From Paralithodes platypus (lineage: Eukaryota > Arthropoda > Malacostraca > Decapoda > Lithodidae), in contig CM064573.1 in assembly GCA_032716605.1 (NCBI GenBank), positions 1,877,542 through 1,941,541 on the forward strand: a stretch of 64,000 nt of DNA, in the 5' to 3' direction. The translations under genes were made by a program, and so were the position numbers. Shown here one piece after another: positions 42,922 to 53,970 of the stretch. Each line of letters starts with the position of its first letter. Within the stretch, counting starts at the first letter, position 1. The notes under the pieces are model-generated. The model did no database searches. It saw nothing but the letters and a program-made list of their open reading frames with translations, and was not told where the DNA came from.

Positions 42922-43235
42922 GTCTTAGTGTCCTCCCTAGACCTCCATCAAGCTTAGAAAAATACCCCCTAGACCGCCCCCTCCCCCCCCCCCCCCCCCT
43001 TCAAGATAGTTTTGTACATTTGTCGGTAAAAAAAAAAAACCCGGCCAAAGGTCGATTCCTCCTAAAATTACAGGCTTGCTATCGCTCGCCAGGAAAAAAT
43101 CGGCACCTAAATGACACAAAGTCTTACTTTTGACAAAAAATGGGGTGAAAGGTCTTAAAATCGACAAACTAATGGGCCGAACGTCTTGACATCTGAAAAC
43201 TAATGGGGCTAAACATGAGGGAGAGAAGGGGTGAG
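42922..43235 (-). mobile_element. Family A, copy A16
   Basis: Reverse orientation from TCCTCCCTAGACCTCCATCA to GGGGCTAAACATGAGGGAGA. A C17 run and A12 run interrupt it. Terminal TTAA motifs are lost. Confidence 0.75.
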
Positions 43236-43288
43236 TTAGAGATCGGTGGTGATGGCTGGTGTGAACGGTGGGGGTGGTGAGGAAATAT

Positions 43289-43718
43289 TTAACCCCTTCT
43301 GTTCCGACGACGTCTTTATAATTATATACTCGTTTTATTTAGACAATTTTGTGCAGCTTAAGGGGAGATCTCCACTTGAGGGATTTTTTTCTTGACCCCT
43401 TTCTCCCTCATGTTTAGCCCCATTGCTTTTGATATAATAAAATGTTTGCCCCATTAGTTTAGCGATTTTAAGAACTTTCACCCCATATTAAGGCCTTTCG
43501 TGCCATTTAGGTGTCGATTTTATCCTGGCGAGCGATAGCGAGCCTGTAATATAAGAGGAACCGGCTTTCAGCCGGGAAATTTTTCTACCGAAAAATGTAC
43601 AAATTTATCTTGAAAGAGGGTCAAGGGGTGAATTTTTAAGATTGCTGGAGGAGTAGAAAACAAACTAAAAACCTCCCTTAAGAAGGATCTGTGGTAGTAG
43701 AAAGGGTTATTTGGAGTT
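43289..43718. mobile_element. TTAA element, family C, copy C5, split by A17
   Basis: Left part 43289-43361 (TTAACCCCTTCTGTTCCGAC to GTGCAGCTTAA), right part from 43682 (GAAGGATCTGTGGTAGTAGA to about 43718). C1 shows the undisturbed joint. Confidence 0.8.
43358..43681 (+). mobile_element. TTAA element, family A, copy A17, nested in C5
   Basis: TTAA at 43358-43361 and 43678-43681. TTTCCACTT-type subfamily (GATCTCCACTTGAGGGA). It uses the internal TTAA of a family C element. Confidence 0.9.
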
Positions 43719-43844
43719 CCGCTGTCTCTACTAGAATTAAGTCCGGACCACCTGGCTGGGATCTTAAGGCCCGATGTAGTCAGTATATCCATGTAAATGT
43801 ATGTAATCACGCTCACTTCAATTCAGATGTTCAAGTGCAATTTA
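43719..43844 (+). mobile_element. LINE 3' UTR fragment (type I), plus strand
   Basis: CTCTACTAGAATTAAGTCCG, CACCTGGCTGGGATC and CCATGTAAATGTATG form the inverse of 33551-33690. Confidence 0.5.
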
Positions 43845-44830
43845 CCGTCTTGTTTACGTAGCTGTCTATTGATCTGTCTTTATTTATAGATTTATGAGAA
43901 CCTATTACCGTCTTGTTTACATATCTGTCTAATGATCTGTTAATATTTACAGATTTACAAGAACCTATTACTGTCCTGTTTACATATCTGTCTAATGATC
44001 TGTTAATATTTATAGATTTACAAGAACCTATTACCGTCCTGTTTACATATCTGTCTAATGATCTGTTAATATTTACAGATTTACAAGAACCTATTACCGT
44101 CCTGTTTACATATCTGTCTAATGATCTGTTAATATTTATAGATTTACAAGAACCTATTACTGTCCTGTTTAAATAGCTGTTTGTTGATCTGTCTCACCTT
44201 GCTTACCTATCTGTCTTTATTTACAGATTTACGAGAACCTATTACCGTACCGTCCTGTTTACATATCTGTCTAATGATCTGTTAATATTTATAGATTTAC
44301 AAGAACCTATTACTGTCCTGTTTAAATAGCTGTTTGTTGATCTGTCTCACCCTGCTTACCTTTCTGTCTTTATTTACAGATTTACGAGAGCATATTACCG
44401 TCTAGTTTACGTAGCTGTCTCCTGTCTAATGATGTCTTTACTTACAGATTTATGAGACCCTATTACCGTCCTGTTTAAATAGCTGTCTATTGATCTGTCT
44501 ATATTTAAAAATTTACAAGAGCATATTACCGTCTTATTTATATATCTGTCTATTAATCTGTGTTTACTTACAAATTTAAAGTGCAATTTACCGTCCTATT
44601 TACGTAGCTGTCTTTTGATCTGTCTATATTTACAAGGGCACTTTGCCGTCCTGTTTACGTGCCTGTCTATCGGCCTGTCTCACCTTGCATACCCGTCTCT
44701 CCTTACTTACAGATTTACGAGAGCATATTACCGTCTTGCTTACATTCCTGTCTATTTACCGTCTTGTTTACGTGCCTGTCTATCGGCCTGTCTCACCTTG
44801 CTTACCCGTCTGCCCCACCTGTCTAATTTC
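43845..44830 (+). repeat. 63-bp degenerate tandem repeat
   Basis: The unit contains TTTACATATCTGTCTAATGA, TCTGTTAATATTTACAGATT and TACAAGAACCTATTACCGTC. Units 1-5 (43900-44170) are nearly identical; later units diverge and change length. The in-frame 87-codon reading is an effect of the 63-bp period. Confidence 0.9.
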
Positions 44831-44865
44831 CCAACTGTCTGCCGTCATCCCCGTCTATTACCCTA

Positions 44866-45353
44866 CCTGACGGGCCTGTTTTCCTACCTGTGTGCTCGGC
44901 TGTTCGCTTGTTGGCTATCAGGTTAAGTAAGGGGAGATGAGCCCCTTTTTCTGGTCCCACTTTCTCCCTCATGTTTAGCCCCATTTGTTTTCAGATTTGA
45001 GTACGTTCGGCCCATTAGTTTGGCGATTATGAGACCTTTCACCCTATTTCTTTGTCAATATTAGGACCTTTCATGCTATTTAAGGGTCGATTTTTTCCTG
45101 GCGAGCGATAGCGAGCCTGAAATTTAAGAGGAACAGGCCTTCGGCCGGGACATTTTTCTACGGAAAAATGTACACATTTATCTTGAAAGGGGGTCTAGGG
45201 GGGGGTGTAATTTTTAGCTTGATTGAGGTCTGGAGAGGAAACTAAAAATAAATGAGCCAATAAATACCCCCCCCCCCTCTTCTTACCTTACCTGACGGGC
45301 CTGTGTTCCTACCTGTGCGCGGCTGCTCGTTTGCTTGTTGGCCTATCAGGTTA
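44866..45353 (+). mobile_element. Family A, copy A18, between two 65-bp direct repeats
   Basis: A18 (GTAAGGGGAGATGAGCCCCT at 44927 to CCCCCTCTT near 45282) lies between two copies of CTGACGGGCCTG...CTATCAGGTTA (44870-44925 and 45292-45353). Confidence 0.75.
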
Positions 45354-45550
45354 CCCGCTGATGGAGGCAATATTTGGGCAAGTCACTCATGCCTCGGATG
45401 CGCAATTTACCGGAGTGAAAAAATACCGAATGACCACTTGCGTGTTTCAGGGTATAAGGAAGTTGGAGCTGCAGACATCGATATTTAGCGAAATTATCAA
45501 CAAAATACTATTATACTATATATATCACAAATACACGTGAGCCACTAAAT
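45354..45550 (+). mobile_element. Family E left fragment (E4) and flank
   Basis: GACCACTTGCGTGTTTCAGG, then GTATAAGGAAGTTGGAGCTG, at 45431-45470 matches E1. No right end found. Confidence 0.5.
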
Positions 45551-45702
<152 letters not shown>

Positions 45703-45725
45703 TACAGTATATATTATATGTATAT

Positions 45726-46042
45726 ATTTTTTTCTGTCATTTTTTTTTTGTGTTTTGTTTTGTTTTCTATATATCAATTACTCCCTCTCGGGCATAGGCT
45801 GAGAGCCCTTACATACTGTTTAAGTTTCACCCTAGACCTCCATAAAACAAACTAAACAAAAGATCCCCAAGATAATTGATAATAATTCGTAGAATGTCCT
45901 TATTACAGGCTATTAAAATTGAAAATGAAATGGGACGAAAGGTCTGAAATTCGCCAAATTAATGGGCCGAACGTCTTAAAATCTGGAAACTAAATGGGGC
46001 TAAACATGAGGGAGAAGGAAAGCCTAAACCATCCTCCCTTAA
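45726..46042 (-). mobile_element. Family A, fragment A19
   Basis: CCTAGACCTCCATAAAACAA to GGGGCTAAACATGAGGGAGA, then CCTCCCTTAA at 46042. The core region is deleted and the internal blocks survive in part. Confidence 0.65.
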
Positions 46043-46339
46043 CACTCCCTGTCTTGTAGTTATCATCAACATTATGTACACGTAAACCTGGTCGCGCCTG
46101 TACACACCGGCAATGATAACTGTATAATATGTAATTCACGTATATATTTATTTGGTTCAGTATATTTGGATTCATTGATTTGTTTGTATTTTTTGTTTTA
46201 AATGTGTGTATATGAAGGAGACAAAAGGCAGCTGCACACCGGATGAGCTGTAAACAGGATCATAATTAATCTTCCTCAGCGTCACACCTGCTCATTTCAC
46301 TTATTGCGGCCCCCGACACACCAAGCAATTATAGCCGCG
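46043..46339. other. Unassigned stretch with an F fragment
   Basis: GTATATGAAGGAGACAAAAG at 46207-46226 is the start of repeat F. The rest is not recognised. Confidence 0.5.
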
Positions 46340-46667
46340 TTAAGGGGAGGTGGGTCGTTTTTCTGGTCCCCCTTCTTCCTCATGTTTAGCCCCATTAGTT
46401 TTCGGATTTTAAGACGTTCGGTCCACTACTTTGGCGATTTTAAGACCTTTTGCCCCATTCCTTTGTAAATATTAAGACTTTTCGTGTCGAATTCTTCCTG
46501 GCGAGCGAAAGCGAGCCTGTATTATAGGAGGAACCGGCCTTCGGCCGCGACATTTTTCTATCGAAAAATGTATAAATTTATCTTAAAGGAGGGTCTTCGG
46601 GGGGTATTTTAAAGCTTGATGGAGGTCTAGGGAGGAAACTAAAAAAAAAAATATATATATATATACA

Positions 46668-46710
<43 letters not shown>

Positions 46711-46743
46711 AATGGGCAAACAAGTCCGCCCCTGCCCCCTTAT
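46340..46743 (+). mobile_element. TTAA element, family A, copy A20
   Basis: TTAA at 46340-46343, TTAT at 46740-46743. Core reads GGCGAGCGAAAGCGAGCC. (TA)n at 46652-46706 lies just inside the right end. Confidence 0.8.
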
Positions 46744-47047
46744 GTCCCGCCGATGATGAATGGTAAGGAATGAGGCGCCCTAATGTGACTCGGTGTACCG
46801 CTAAGGGGTGATTTGGATATATTTATACTGTATATATATTTGTTCATATATTTTTGTTTTCTACGTGGATAAGGGAGACAGGAGGTAAAACTGCCTGTGA
46901 CAAGTGCCTCCTTCAGAGTTGAAAGAGTGACCGGGCCAAAATATCTGGACACACGGAGCTTGAAACAATTTAAGTCATAGGATGAGGGAAAGATGGATTC
47001 AGGAAAATAAATAAATAATATGTATATATAGTATATATATGTATACC

Positions 47048-47087
<40 letters not shown>
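46744..47087 (+). repeat. Interspersed repeat F, copy, and (TA)n
   Basis: 46855-47000 matches 20762-20935 (GGGAGACAGGAGGTAAAACT, GTTGAAAGAGTGACCGGGCC, TCATAGGATGAGGGAAAGAT). (TA)n runs from 47050 to the mariner end. Confidence 0.65.
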
Positions 47088-47090
<3 letters not shown>

Positions 47091-48065
47091 GGTGTTTCAT
47101 AAATACCTTTCATAAATTTCAGAATGAATAGACCTAGCAATAATAAATATACTGTACTATGTGACGGTTTTGGAAATTTCTCATATTTACCGGGATATTA
47201 CACTTTTTAGTTTAAATAGGAAAGTCTAGGGGATGAACACAATCAGTAGATTACCATCACCTCACAACAGCATCACAGCAGAAAATCCACATGCAACAAC
47301 AACGAGGGGACATCAGGAACGCTTTTCGGTTAATGTTTGGGCCGGTATTCTTGGTGACCATCTAATCGGCCCTTTTATGTTACCACAACGACTTACAGGC
47401 AATGTGTAGGCCTACACCAGATTTCTTCAGGATGACTTACCCATACTACTTGAAGATGTGCCTCTCAGAACACGTAGACAAATGTGGTTCATGCAGGATG
47501 GGGGGCTCCAGCTCACTTTGCACGAGGTACGAGGGATTTCCTTAATGTTATGTACCCTGATAAGTGGATAGGCCGTGGTGGTCCAATCGCCTGGCCACCT
47601 AGATCACCAGACCTAACTCCACTTGACTTTTATCTTTGGGGACACTTGAAGAGCAGGGTGTATGCTACACAAATCAACACCCGTCAGCAACTGTGGCAAC
47701 GAGTTCAAGAGGCATGCAGAGAAGTAAGAAACACACCAGGGATATTTGAAAGAGTGCGAGACAGTCTCTTATGTACAGTCTCTTATGTGCCTGTATCAAC
47801 GAGGGTGGGAGAAACTTCGAGCAACTATTGTAAATACTGTAAAATACATTGATGTTCAAACATTTATGACAAAATAAAGTAATTGAGGTGATGGTAATCT
47901 ACTGATCGTTTTCATCCCCTAGACTTTCCTATTTAGCCTAAAGTAAAATGTGTAATATCCTGGTAAATATGAGAAATTTCCAAAACCGTCACATAGTAAA
48001 GTATGTTTATTATTGCTAGGTCTATTCATTCTGAAATTTATGAAAGGTATTTATGAAACACCCTG
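47088..48065 (+). mobile_element. Deleted Tc1/mariner-type element with long inverted repeats
   Basis: Perfect ends CAGGGTGTTTCATAAATACC and its inverse are flanked by TA on both sides. The inverted repeats span about 180 bases (47088-47264 and 47884-48065) with few differences, far longer than the 20-30 bases usual for mariner. The 620-bp interior holds only the transposase C-terminal half, so this is an internally deleted, non-autonomous derivative. Confidence 0.9.
47278..47852 (+). pseudogene. DD41D-type mariner transposase, C-terminal half
   Basis: The frame begins AENPHATTTRGHQERFSVNV, then WAGILGDHLIGPF, has one stop near 47409, then DLPILLEDVPLRTRRQMWFM and QDG, the second catalytic Asp. 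A G-run with two extra bases (near 47501) shifts frame inside that motif. The shifted frame continues APAHFARGTRDF and WPPRSPDLTPLDFYLWGHLK, with the third catalytic Asp 41 residues after the second (DD41D, rosa/Visitor-like). The N-terminal DNA-binding domain and first catalytic Asp are missing. Confidence 0.85.
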
Positions 48066-48077
48066 TATATATATATA

Positions 48078-48119
<42 letters not shown>

Positions 48120-48142
48120 TGTGTATATATAGTATATATATA

Positions 48143-48202
<60 letters not shown>

Positions 48203-48423
48203 TGTATATATATTATATTAAATAATATATATATACTGTATATATATTATATTATAAATATATATATATATACTGTATATATATATATATATATACTGTA
48301 CATATATATATATATATATATACAGTATATATATATACTGTATATTATATGTATATATATATATATATATACTGTCATATATCTATATATATATATACAG
48401 TATATATATTATATATATATATA

Positions 48424-48460
<37 letters not shown>

Positions 48461-48617
48461 TACTGTATTATCACATATATATATATATATTATATATATA
48501 GTGTATATATATATTATATATATATATATATATACTGTAATATAATATATATATAAATAATATATATATATATATATATTAATTTATATTTATTTGTTCA
48601 TTAATTTACTTACTTGT
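48066..48617. repeat. Composite (TA)n with ACTGTA interruptions
   Basis: Almost entirely TA with TATACTGTATATA and TATACAGTATA punctuation. The TA insertion site of the mariner opens directly into it. Confidence 0.9.
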
Positions 48618-48827
48618 ATATTTTGTTTTAATTTCCTCCCAAGACCTTCATCAAGCTTTACAAAATACCCCCCAAATCAATCATTCAACATAAATTTGAA
48701 CAATTTTCGGTAAAAACATTTTCCGGCCAAAGGCGAATGCCTTCATTGATAACAGGCTTGCTATTGCTCGCTAGGAAAAGATCGTCACCTAAATGGCACG
48801 AAAGGACATAAAATTGATTAAAAATAT
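48618..48827 (-). mobile_element. Family A, fragment A21
   Basis: GTTTTAATTTCCTCCC, AGACCTTCATCAAGCTT, GGCTTGCTATTGCTCGCTAGG and CACCTAAATGGCACGAAAGG: reverse orientation, 5' half only. Confidence 0.7.
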
Positions 48828-48863
48828 GTGTGTAGTGTAAGCAGAGGTGTGTGTGTGTGTGTG

Positions 48864-50103
48864 TACAAAGGGAGTACAAAGGGAGTACAAAGGAAATCAA
48901 GCAACAACAGATCTAGTGACCCTTCTAGGTTGCTTGTCCTCCAAAACACTGAGGATCAAGTGTCCAAACAGTGGTTTAGAGTGGGTAAGGGAACATTGGA
49001 AAGGGAATTACTGCCCTGGAACTAATGTCCGTGGCAGGATTAGGAAGTTAGTAGGGGACAGATGGGTTATTAACTGAGGGGGGGATAAAATAAAGTTATT
49101 CATTTACAAACGCAGTCAGTCGCGGGTTTGATGCGAGATATTTGTCTAGGCGGAGTTTAAATGAATCAACGGTGATGCAGTCTATAACGTTTCGGGGAAG
49201 CCCATTCCACAAGTTGACAACTCGATTGAAGAAGAAATTCTTAGATTCGTGTGAGTTAAAAGATTTACCAATAATTTTGCAACCGTTTCCCCGCGTGTAA
49301 TTAGATTGGTCAATAGTGAAGTACTTACTACAGTTCATATTGTCGATGCCTTTGATGATTTTGAACACTTGAATTAAGTCACCTCTTAATCTGCGCTGGG
49401 TTAAAGGAAATAGATTTAATTCTCTAAGACGCTCTTCGTATGGTTTGTTCTTTAGGCTAGGTATCATTTTGGTAACTCTACGTTGAACTCGTTCTAGCTT
49501 GTTTATATCTTTTTGGTAATAAGGGCACCAGGATTGAACGCAGTATTCCAGAAGAGGGCGGACTAATGAATTGTAAAGGGTTAGGATAACTTCTTTGGAT
49601 TTATGCTCAAATGACCTGCCTATAAAGCCAATTATTTTGTTTGCCTTCTTAACAACTTCTGAACATTGTTGACTCGGTTTTAGGTTACTCGATATTGTTA
49701 CTCCCAGACCGGTTTCTCTGTTTACATTCTTAAGCTGAGTGCCATTCATCGAATAGTTTGCTTTCTCATTTAGGTATCCGATATGTAGTACTTTACATTT
49801 ATCCGCATTGAAACTCATTTGCCAAATTTGGGCCCAACATGACAATTTATCTAGATTGTGTTGCATATCGTCAACTTGTTCTTTTGAGAGTACGCTATTT
49901 GCAATTTTTGTATCGTCAGCAAATTTTGAGATTGTACAGGTGAGACCCTCATCTATGTCGTTGATGTAAATTAGAAAGAGAATTGGTCCTAGTACCTATC
50001 CCTGGGGTACCCCGCTACTTACATTGGTCCATTTTGATGCCTTACCGTTTATGACTACTCTTTGCTTTCTGTCGCTGAGCCAATTTTCTATCCATTTCAA
50101 CAC
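48864..50103 (-). pseudogene. CR1-like LINE, minus-strand copy
   Basis: One continuous minus-strand frame from about 50099 to 49096 encodes WIENWLSDRKQRVVINGK, SGVPQG, FADDTKIANSVL (catalytic Asp pair), WQMSFNADKCKVLHIGY, LLEYCVQSWCPYYQKDI and the FKLRLDKYLA end. The only break is a TAG at about 49998 where the other copy has TCG (Ser). The 3' UTR and the tail of three (TTTGTACTCC)-type units run to 48864. The 5' end is truncated at a GGTGTGTTG segment next to (GT)n. It is better preserved than 26892-28957. Confidence 0.9.
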
Positions 50104-50104
50104 A

Positions 50105-50149
<45 letters not shown>

Positions 50150-50169
50150 TGTGTGTGTATTGCAGTGTC

Positions 50170-50222
<53 letters not shown>

Positions 50223-50356
50223 TGAGTGTGAGAGTGAGAGAGTGTGTTGAGTGTGTGTGTGTGATCCATCCCTCAGCTGTCACTCTAAGGGCTCTACACT
50301 GAAGGTTGGCTGTCACTCTCACAACGGAAAGTCTCACTCTTGGTCTGGATAACATT

Positions 50357-50412
<56 letters not shown>

Positions 50413-50484
50413 GCTTCCACTACACACCTGTCACTCAACATCAAGCTCCACTAACCCCCTCACACACACACATTATCCTCTTCT
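50104..50484. repeat. (GT)n, (GA)n and (CA)n cluster
   Basis: (GT)n 50106-50158, (GA)n 50172-50221, (CA)n 50359-50411. The sequence between carries two GGCTGTCACTCT phrases. Confidence 0.9.
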
Positions 50485-50810
50485 TTAAGGGGAGGTTTTT
50501 AGTTTTGTCCCTAGATATCCTTCAAGCTTAAGATTACACCCCCTTGAGCCACTTTCAAGATAAATTTGTACATTTTTCGGTAGAAAAATGTCGGTGTCTC
50601 TTAAATTACAGGCTCGCTATCGCTCGCCAGGGTAAAATCGACACCTCAATGGCACGAAACGTCTCAAAATTTACAGAAATGGGGTGAAAGTTGTTAAAAT
50701 CGCTAAACTAATGGGGCGACCGTCTTAAAATCTCAAAAGTAATGAGGCTAAACATGAGGGAGAAAGGGGTAAAGAAAAAATCCCTCCAGTGGAAAATCAT
50801 CTCCCCTTCA
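50485..50810 (-). mobile_element. TTAA element, family A, copy A22
   Basis: TTAA at 50485-50488; right end CTCCCCTTCA. Reverse orientation; the CCGGCC hairpin is reduced to TCGGTG, the mirror core is intact. Confidence 0.85.
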
Positions 50811-50990
50811 ATAGTGACCTCTTAGGTATTCACTCGGGTACAGTTGCCAACCCATGAAAGTGGGACAAGTGCTGTATAGTAGACATAGGAATACACGAGA
50901 AAACAAGCAACAACAGACGCAATGATCCTTACTAGGCTACTTGTTAAAAGACAGAGGAATAATTGCCACAGCGCGACTAAGTGACCAGAT
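50811..50990 (-). mobile_element. Diverged LINE 3' end
   Basis: AAACAAGCAACAACAGACGC, then AATGATCCTTACTAGGCTAC, resembles the CR1-like 3' UTR on the minus strand (CTGTTGTTGCTTG). No coding part. Confidence 0.5.
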
Positions 50991-51328
50991 TTAAGAGGGG
51001 AGATTTCCACTGGAGGGATTTTTTTCTGGACCCCTTTCTCCCTCATGTTTAGCCCCATTGCTTTTGAGATTTTAAGACGTTCGCCCTTGTAGTTTAGACA
51101 TTTTAAGACATTTTGCCTCATTTCTGTCAATTTAAAGACCTTTCGTGCCATTAAGGTGTCGATTTTTTCCTGGCGAGCGATAGCGAGCCTGTAATTTAAG
51201 AGCAATCGGCCTCCGGCCGGGACATTTTTCTACCGAAAAATGTACACATTTATCTTGAAAGGGGGTCTAGGGGGTGTAATTTTAAGCTTTATGAAAACGA
51301 AGGGAACAAACTAAATACCTCCCCTTAA
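50991..51328 (+). mobile_element. TTAA element, family A, copy A23
   Basis: TTAA at 50991-50994 (with GAGG before GGAG) and 51325-51328. Core near 51174-51190. Confidence 0.85.
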
Positions 51329-51495
51329 GCACTCTCAAGTTGATTACCACCGTTCTGTGATAATTCGGTTTGAAGTAGAATTTAATATTTAATGCCATTA
51401 ACACTATGCAATCCCTAGTTAAAATACAGCCAGCTACCCAAGGCTTTTTGTTAAAATACAGTTAGCTACCCAAGGCTTTTTGTTAAAGATTCAGG
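51329..51495 (+). other. Short unassigned stretch
   Basis: AAAATACAGNNAGCTACCCA then AGGCTTTTTGTTAAA is repeated twice. Nothing else is recognised. Confidence 0.5.
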
Positions 51496-51505
51496 TATAT
51501 ATACA

Positions 51506-51549
<44 letters not shown>

Positions 51550-51663
51550 TGTATATATATATATATACTGTATATATATATATACTGTATATATATATAT
51601 ATATATATACAGTATATATATACCGGTATATATATACCGGGGTATATATATATATATATATCA

Positions 51664-51701
<38 letters not shown>

Positions 51702-51865
51702 TATATATATACTGTATATATATATACCGGTATATATATACCGGTATATATATACCGGTATATATATACCGGTATATATATACCGGTATATATATACCGG
51801 TATATATATACCGGTATATATATACCGGTATATATATACCGGGGTATATATATATATATATATCT
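51496..51865. repeat. (TA)n with a palindromic TATATATACCGG array
   Basis: At 51718-51842 a 14-bp period TATATATACCGGTA repeats about nine times, each unit self-complementary around ACCGGT. The remainder is TA with ACTGTA/ACAGTA interruptions. Confidence 0.9.
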
Positions 51866-51981
51866 GTAATGAGTCACATAATAACTAAACTATTTCTCCA
51901 CTTCCTCCACCTCTCCACCTCTCCACCTCTCCACATGTCTTTCTTATCGCAGGTTTCCGTGTTTGCCTCATACTCTTCCAC
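51866..51981. other. Short unassigned stretch
   Basis: TCCACCTCTCCACCTCTCCA low-complexity sequence, otherwise unrecognised. Confidence 0.5.
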
Positions 51982-52316
51982 TTAGGGGGGATTTCCACTT
52001 GAGGATTTTTTTTCTGGCCCCCTTTCTCTCTCATGTTTAGCCCCATTGCTTTTGAGATTCCAAGATGTTCGCCCCCTTTGGTTTGGTGATTTTAAGAACT
52101 TTCGCCACATTTCTGTCAATACTAAGACCTATCGTGCCATTAGGTGTCGATTTTTTCCTGGCGAGCGATAGCGAGCCTGTAATTTAAGCGGAGCCGGACT
52201 TCGGCCGGGACATTTTTCCATCAAAAAATGTACAAATTTGTCTTGGAAGGGGGTCAAGGGGGTGTAATTTTAAGCTTGATGGAGGTCTAGGGAGGAAACT
52301 AAAAACCTCTCCTTAA
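51982..52316 (+). mobile_element. TTAA element, family A, copy A24
   Basis: TTAG at 51982, TTAA at 52313-52316. TTTCCACTT subfamily with core and hairpin GGAGCCGGACTTCGGCCGGG. Confidence 0.85.
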
Positions 52317-52384
52317 TCTACCATCCCACGGCTTGTACATTAGTCACATGATACACCCACACACAGACATACATACATACATAC

Positions 52385-53015
52385 ATAGAACCACCACTAC
52401 TATCATCACCACACTACCAGTCCTACAATCACCACATATCACCACTACCATCACCACATCTAGTAGAACCACCACCACTATCATCACCACACTACCAGTC
52501 CTACAATCACCACATATCACCACTACCATCACCACACCTAGTAGAACCACCACTACTATCATCACCACACTACCAGTCCTACAATCACCACATATCACCA
52601 CACCTAGTAGAACCACCACTACTATCATCACCACACTACCAGTCCTACAATCACCACATATCACCACTACCATCACCACACCTAGTAGAACCACCACTAC
52701 TATCATCACCACACTACCAGTCCTACAATCACCACATATCACCACTACCATCACCACACCTAGTAGAACCACCACTACTATCATCACCACACTACCAGTC
52801 CCACAATCACCACATATCACCACTACCATCACCACACCTAGTAGAACCACCACCACCATCATCACCACACTACCAGTCCTACAATCACCACATATCACCA
52901 CTACCATCACCACACCTAGTAGAACCACCACCACCATCATCACCACACTACCAGTCCTACAATCACCACATATCACCACTACCATCACCACACCTAGTAG
53001 AACCACCACCACCAT
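52385..53015 (+). repeat. 78-bp tandem repeat, about 8 units
   Basis: The unit contains ACCACCACTACTATCATCAC, ACTACCAGTCCTACAATCAC and CACCACACCTAGTAGA. It encodes 26-residue Thr-rich or Val-rich false frames. Unit 3 has an internal deletion of 18 bases. Confidence 0.95.
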
Positions 53016-53362
53016 CAGTCACTCAAAACACAATACAACTAACCAGATTGTAGACATAAATCATGCTATAACATACTCCTAAGTGTACCCTGCTGAGATG
53101 GTGCCCACACACACACACACACACACACACATACATACATACACACACCCACACATACACATATATTATATACACACACACACAATCGCTCCCTCTCACA
53201 TACACTCTATCCCCCTCCCGATTCTCTCCAACACACTTTATCTCGCTCCCTCTCACATCCAATCTCTCCTGCTCTCTCTCAAACCCTCTCTTCCACTCAG
53301 GTTCCCTCTCATATTCACTCTCCCACTCCCTCCCCCCTCCAAAACACTCGCAAAAAACGATC
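53016..53362. other. Stretch with (CA)n and CT-rich sequence
   Basis: (CA)n at 53106-53133, then CTCCCTCTCAYAT-type phrases repeated about five times (53190-53340). Confidence 0.6.
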
Positions 53363-53607
53363 AATTGACCAATTGCGTGATTTTCCCTTTAATTAAGGAA
53401 GCTATATTTACAAACATCTATGTATTGTATAGCAGAATTGCCAGTTTAAATACGGTTGTAGTTGCTATAGTTGCTATATACATTCATATAATCAAATTAA
53501 GCAAATCTTCCATACATCAAAAACTCGCATAATTTCTATATTTCTGCTAAACATTTATGATTACGGCTCCAACTTCCTTGGAGGCAAAAACTCGCAAGTG
53601 GTCAATT
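53363..53607. mobile_element. Family E element E5, compact copy
   Basis: GACCAATTGCGTGATTTTCC at 53367 and inverted AAAAACTCGCAAGTGGTC at 53603, flanked by AATT on both sides (53363-53366, 53604-53607). Length 237 bp, no coding capacity. It serves as the unexpanded reference for E2. Confidence 0.75.
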
Positions 53608-53829
53608 GGAGGTGCCATGATGATGATGATGATAAGTGTACTACTAGCCCCCCGTCAGATCACAAAAGCCAGCTAGCCAAAGTGACAGTCAGGGAACGAG
53701 GCCCAAGTGGTAGTAAAGTGGAGGAGGAGGCCCAATTGACGAGCCACAAAGGGCACCACTATCGCCACACACCACACTTTTATATGTATAGCGGCCACTT
53801 TGAAAGGGGGCTCAACTGGGGAGGGAGGG
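53608..53829. other. Unassigned stretch
   Basis: (ATG)n at 53618-53633, then non-repetitive sequence of balanced composition. A frame from 53598 spans it but matches nothing I know. Confidence 0.4.
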
Positions 53830-53970
53830 AGACAGATTTACATAGATACACTGGTACCACCGATCATATGATCCCTGCGAGGTGGCCAGGACTTAATCCG
53901 AGTAGAGATAGCAACCCTAAGAGTAAGAAAAAGGGGAAGGAAAGGATAGGAACAGTGGAAGAAGATGATA
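53830..53970 (-). mobile_element. LINE 3' UTR fragment (type I), copy
   Basis: Close match to 33551-33690 (GATCCCTGCGAGGTGGCCAG, GTAGAGATAGCAACCCTAAG, GGAAGGAAAGGATAG). Confidence 0.6.

Noticed and set aside
43845..44830. A CRISPR-like or LTR-like repeat
   Set aside because: Tandem 63-bp units without spacers, and no LTR hallmarks such as TG...CA ends or a primer site.
52333..53082. Thr-rich (+) and Val/Cys-rich (-) frames of 223-249 codons
   Set aside because: Both are readings of the 78-bp tandem repeat; neither resembles a mucin-type protein with a signal peptide.
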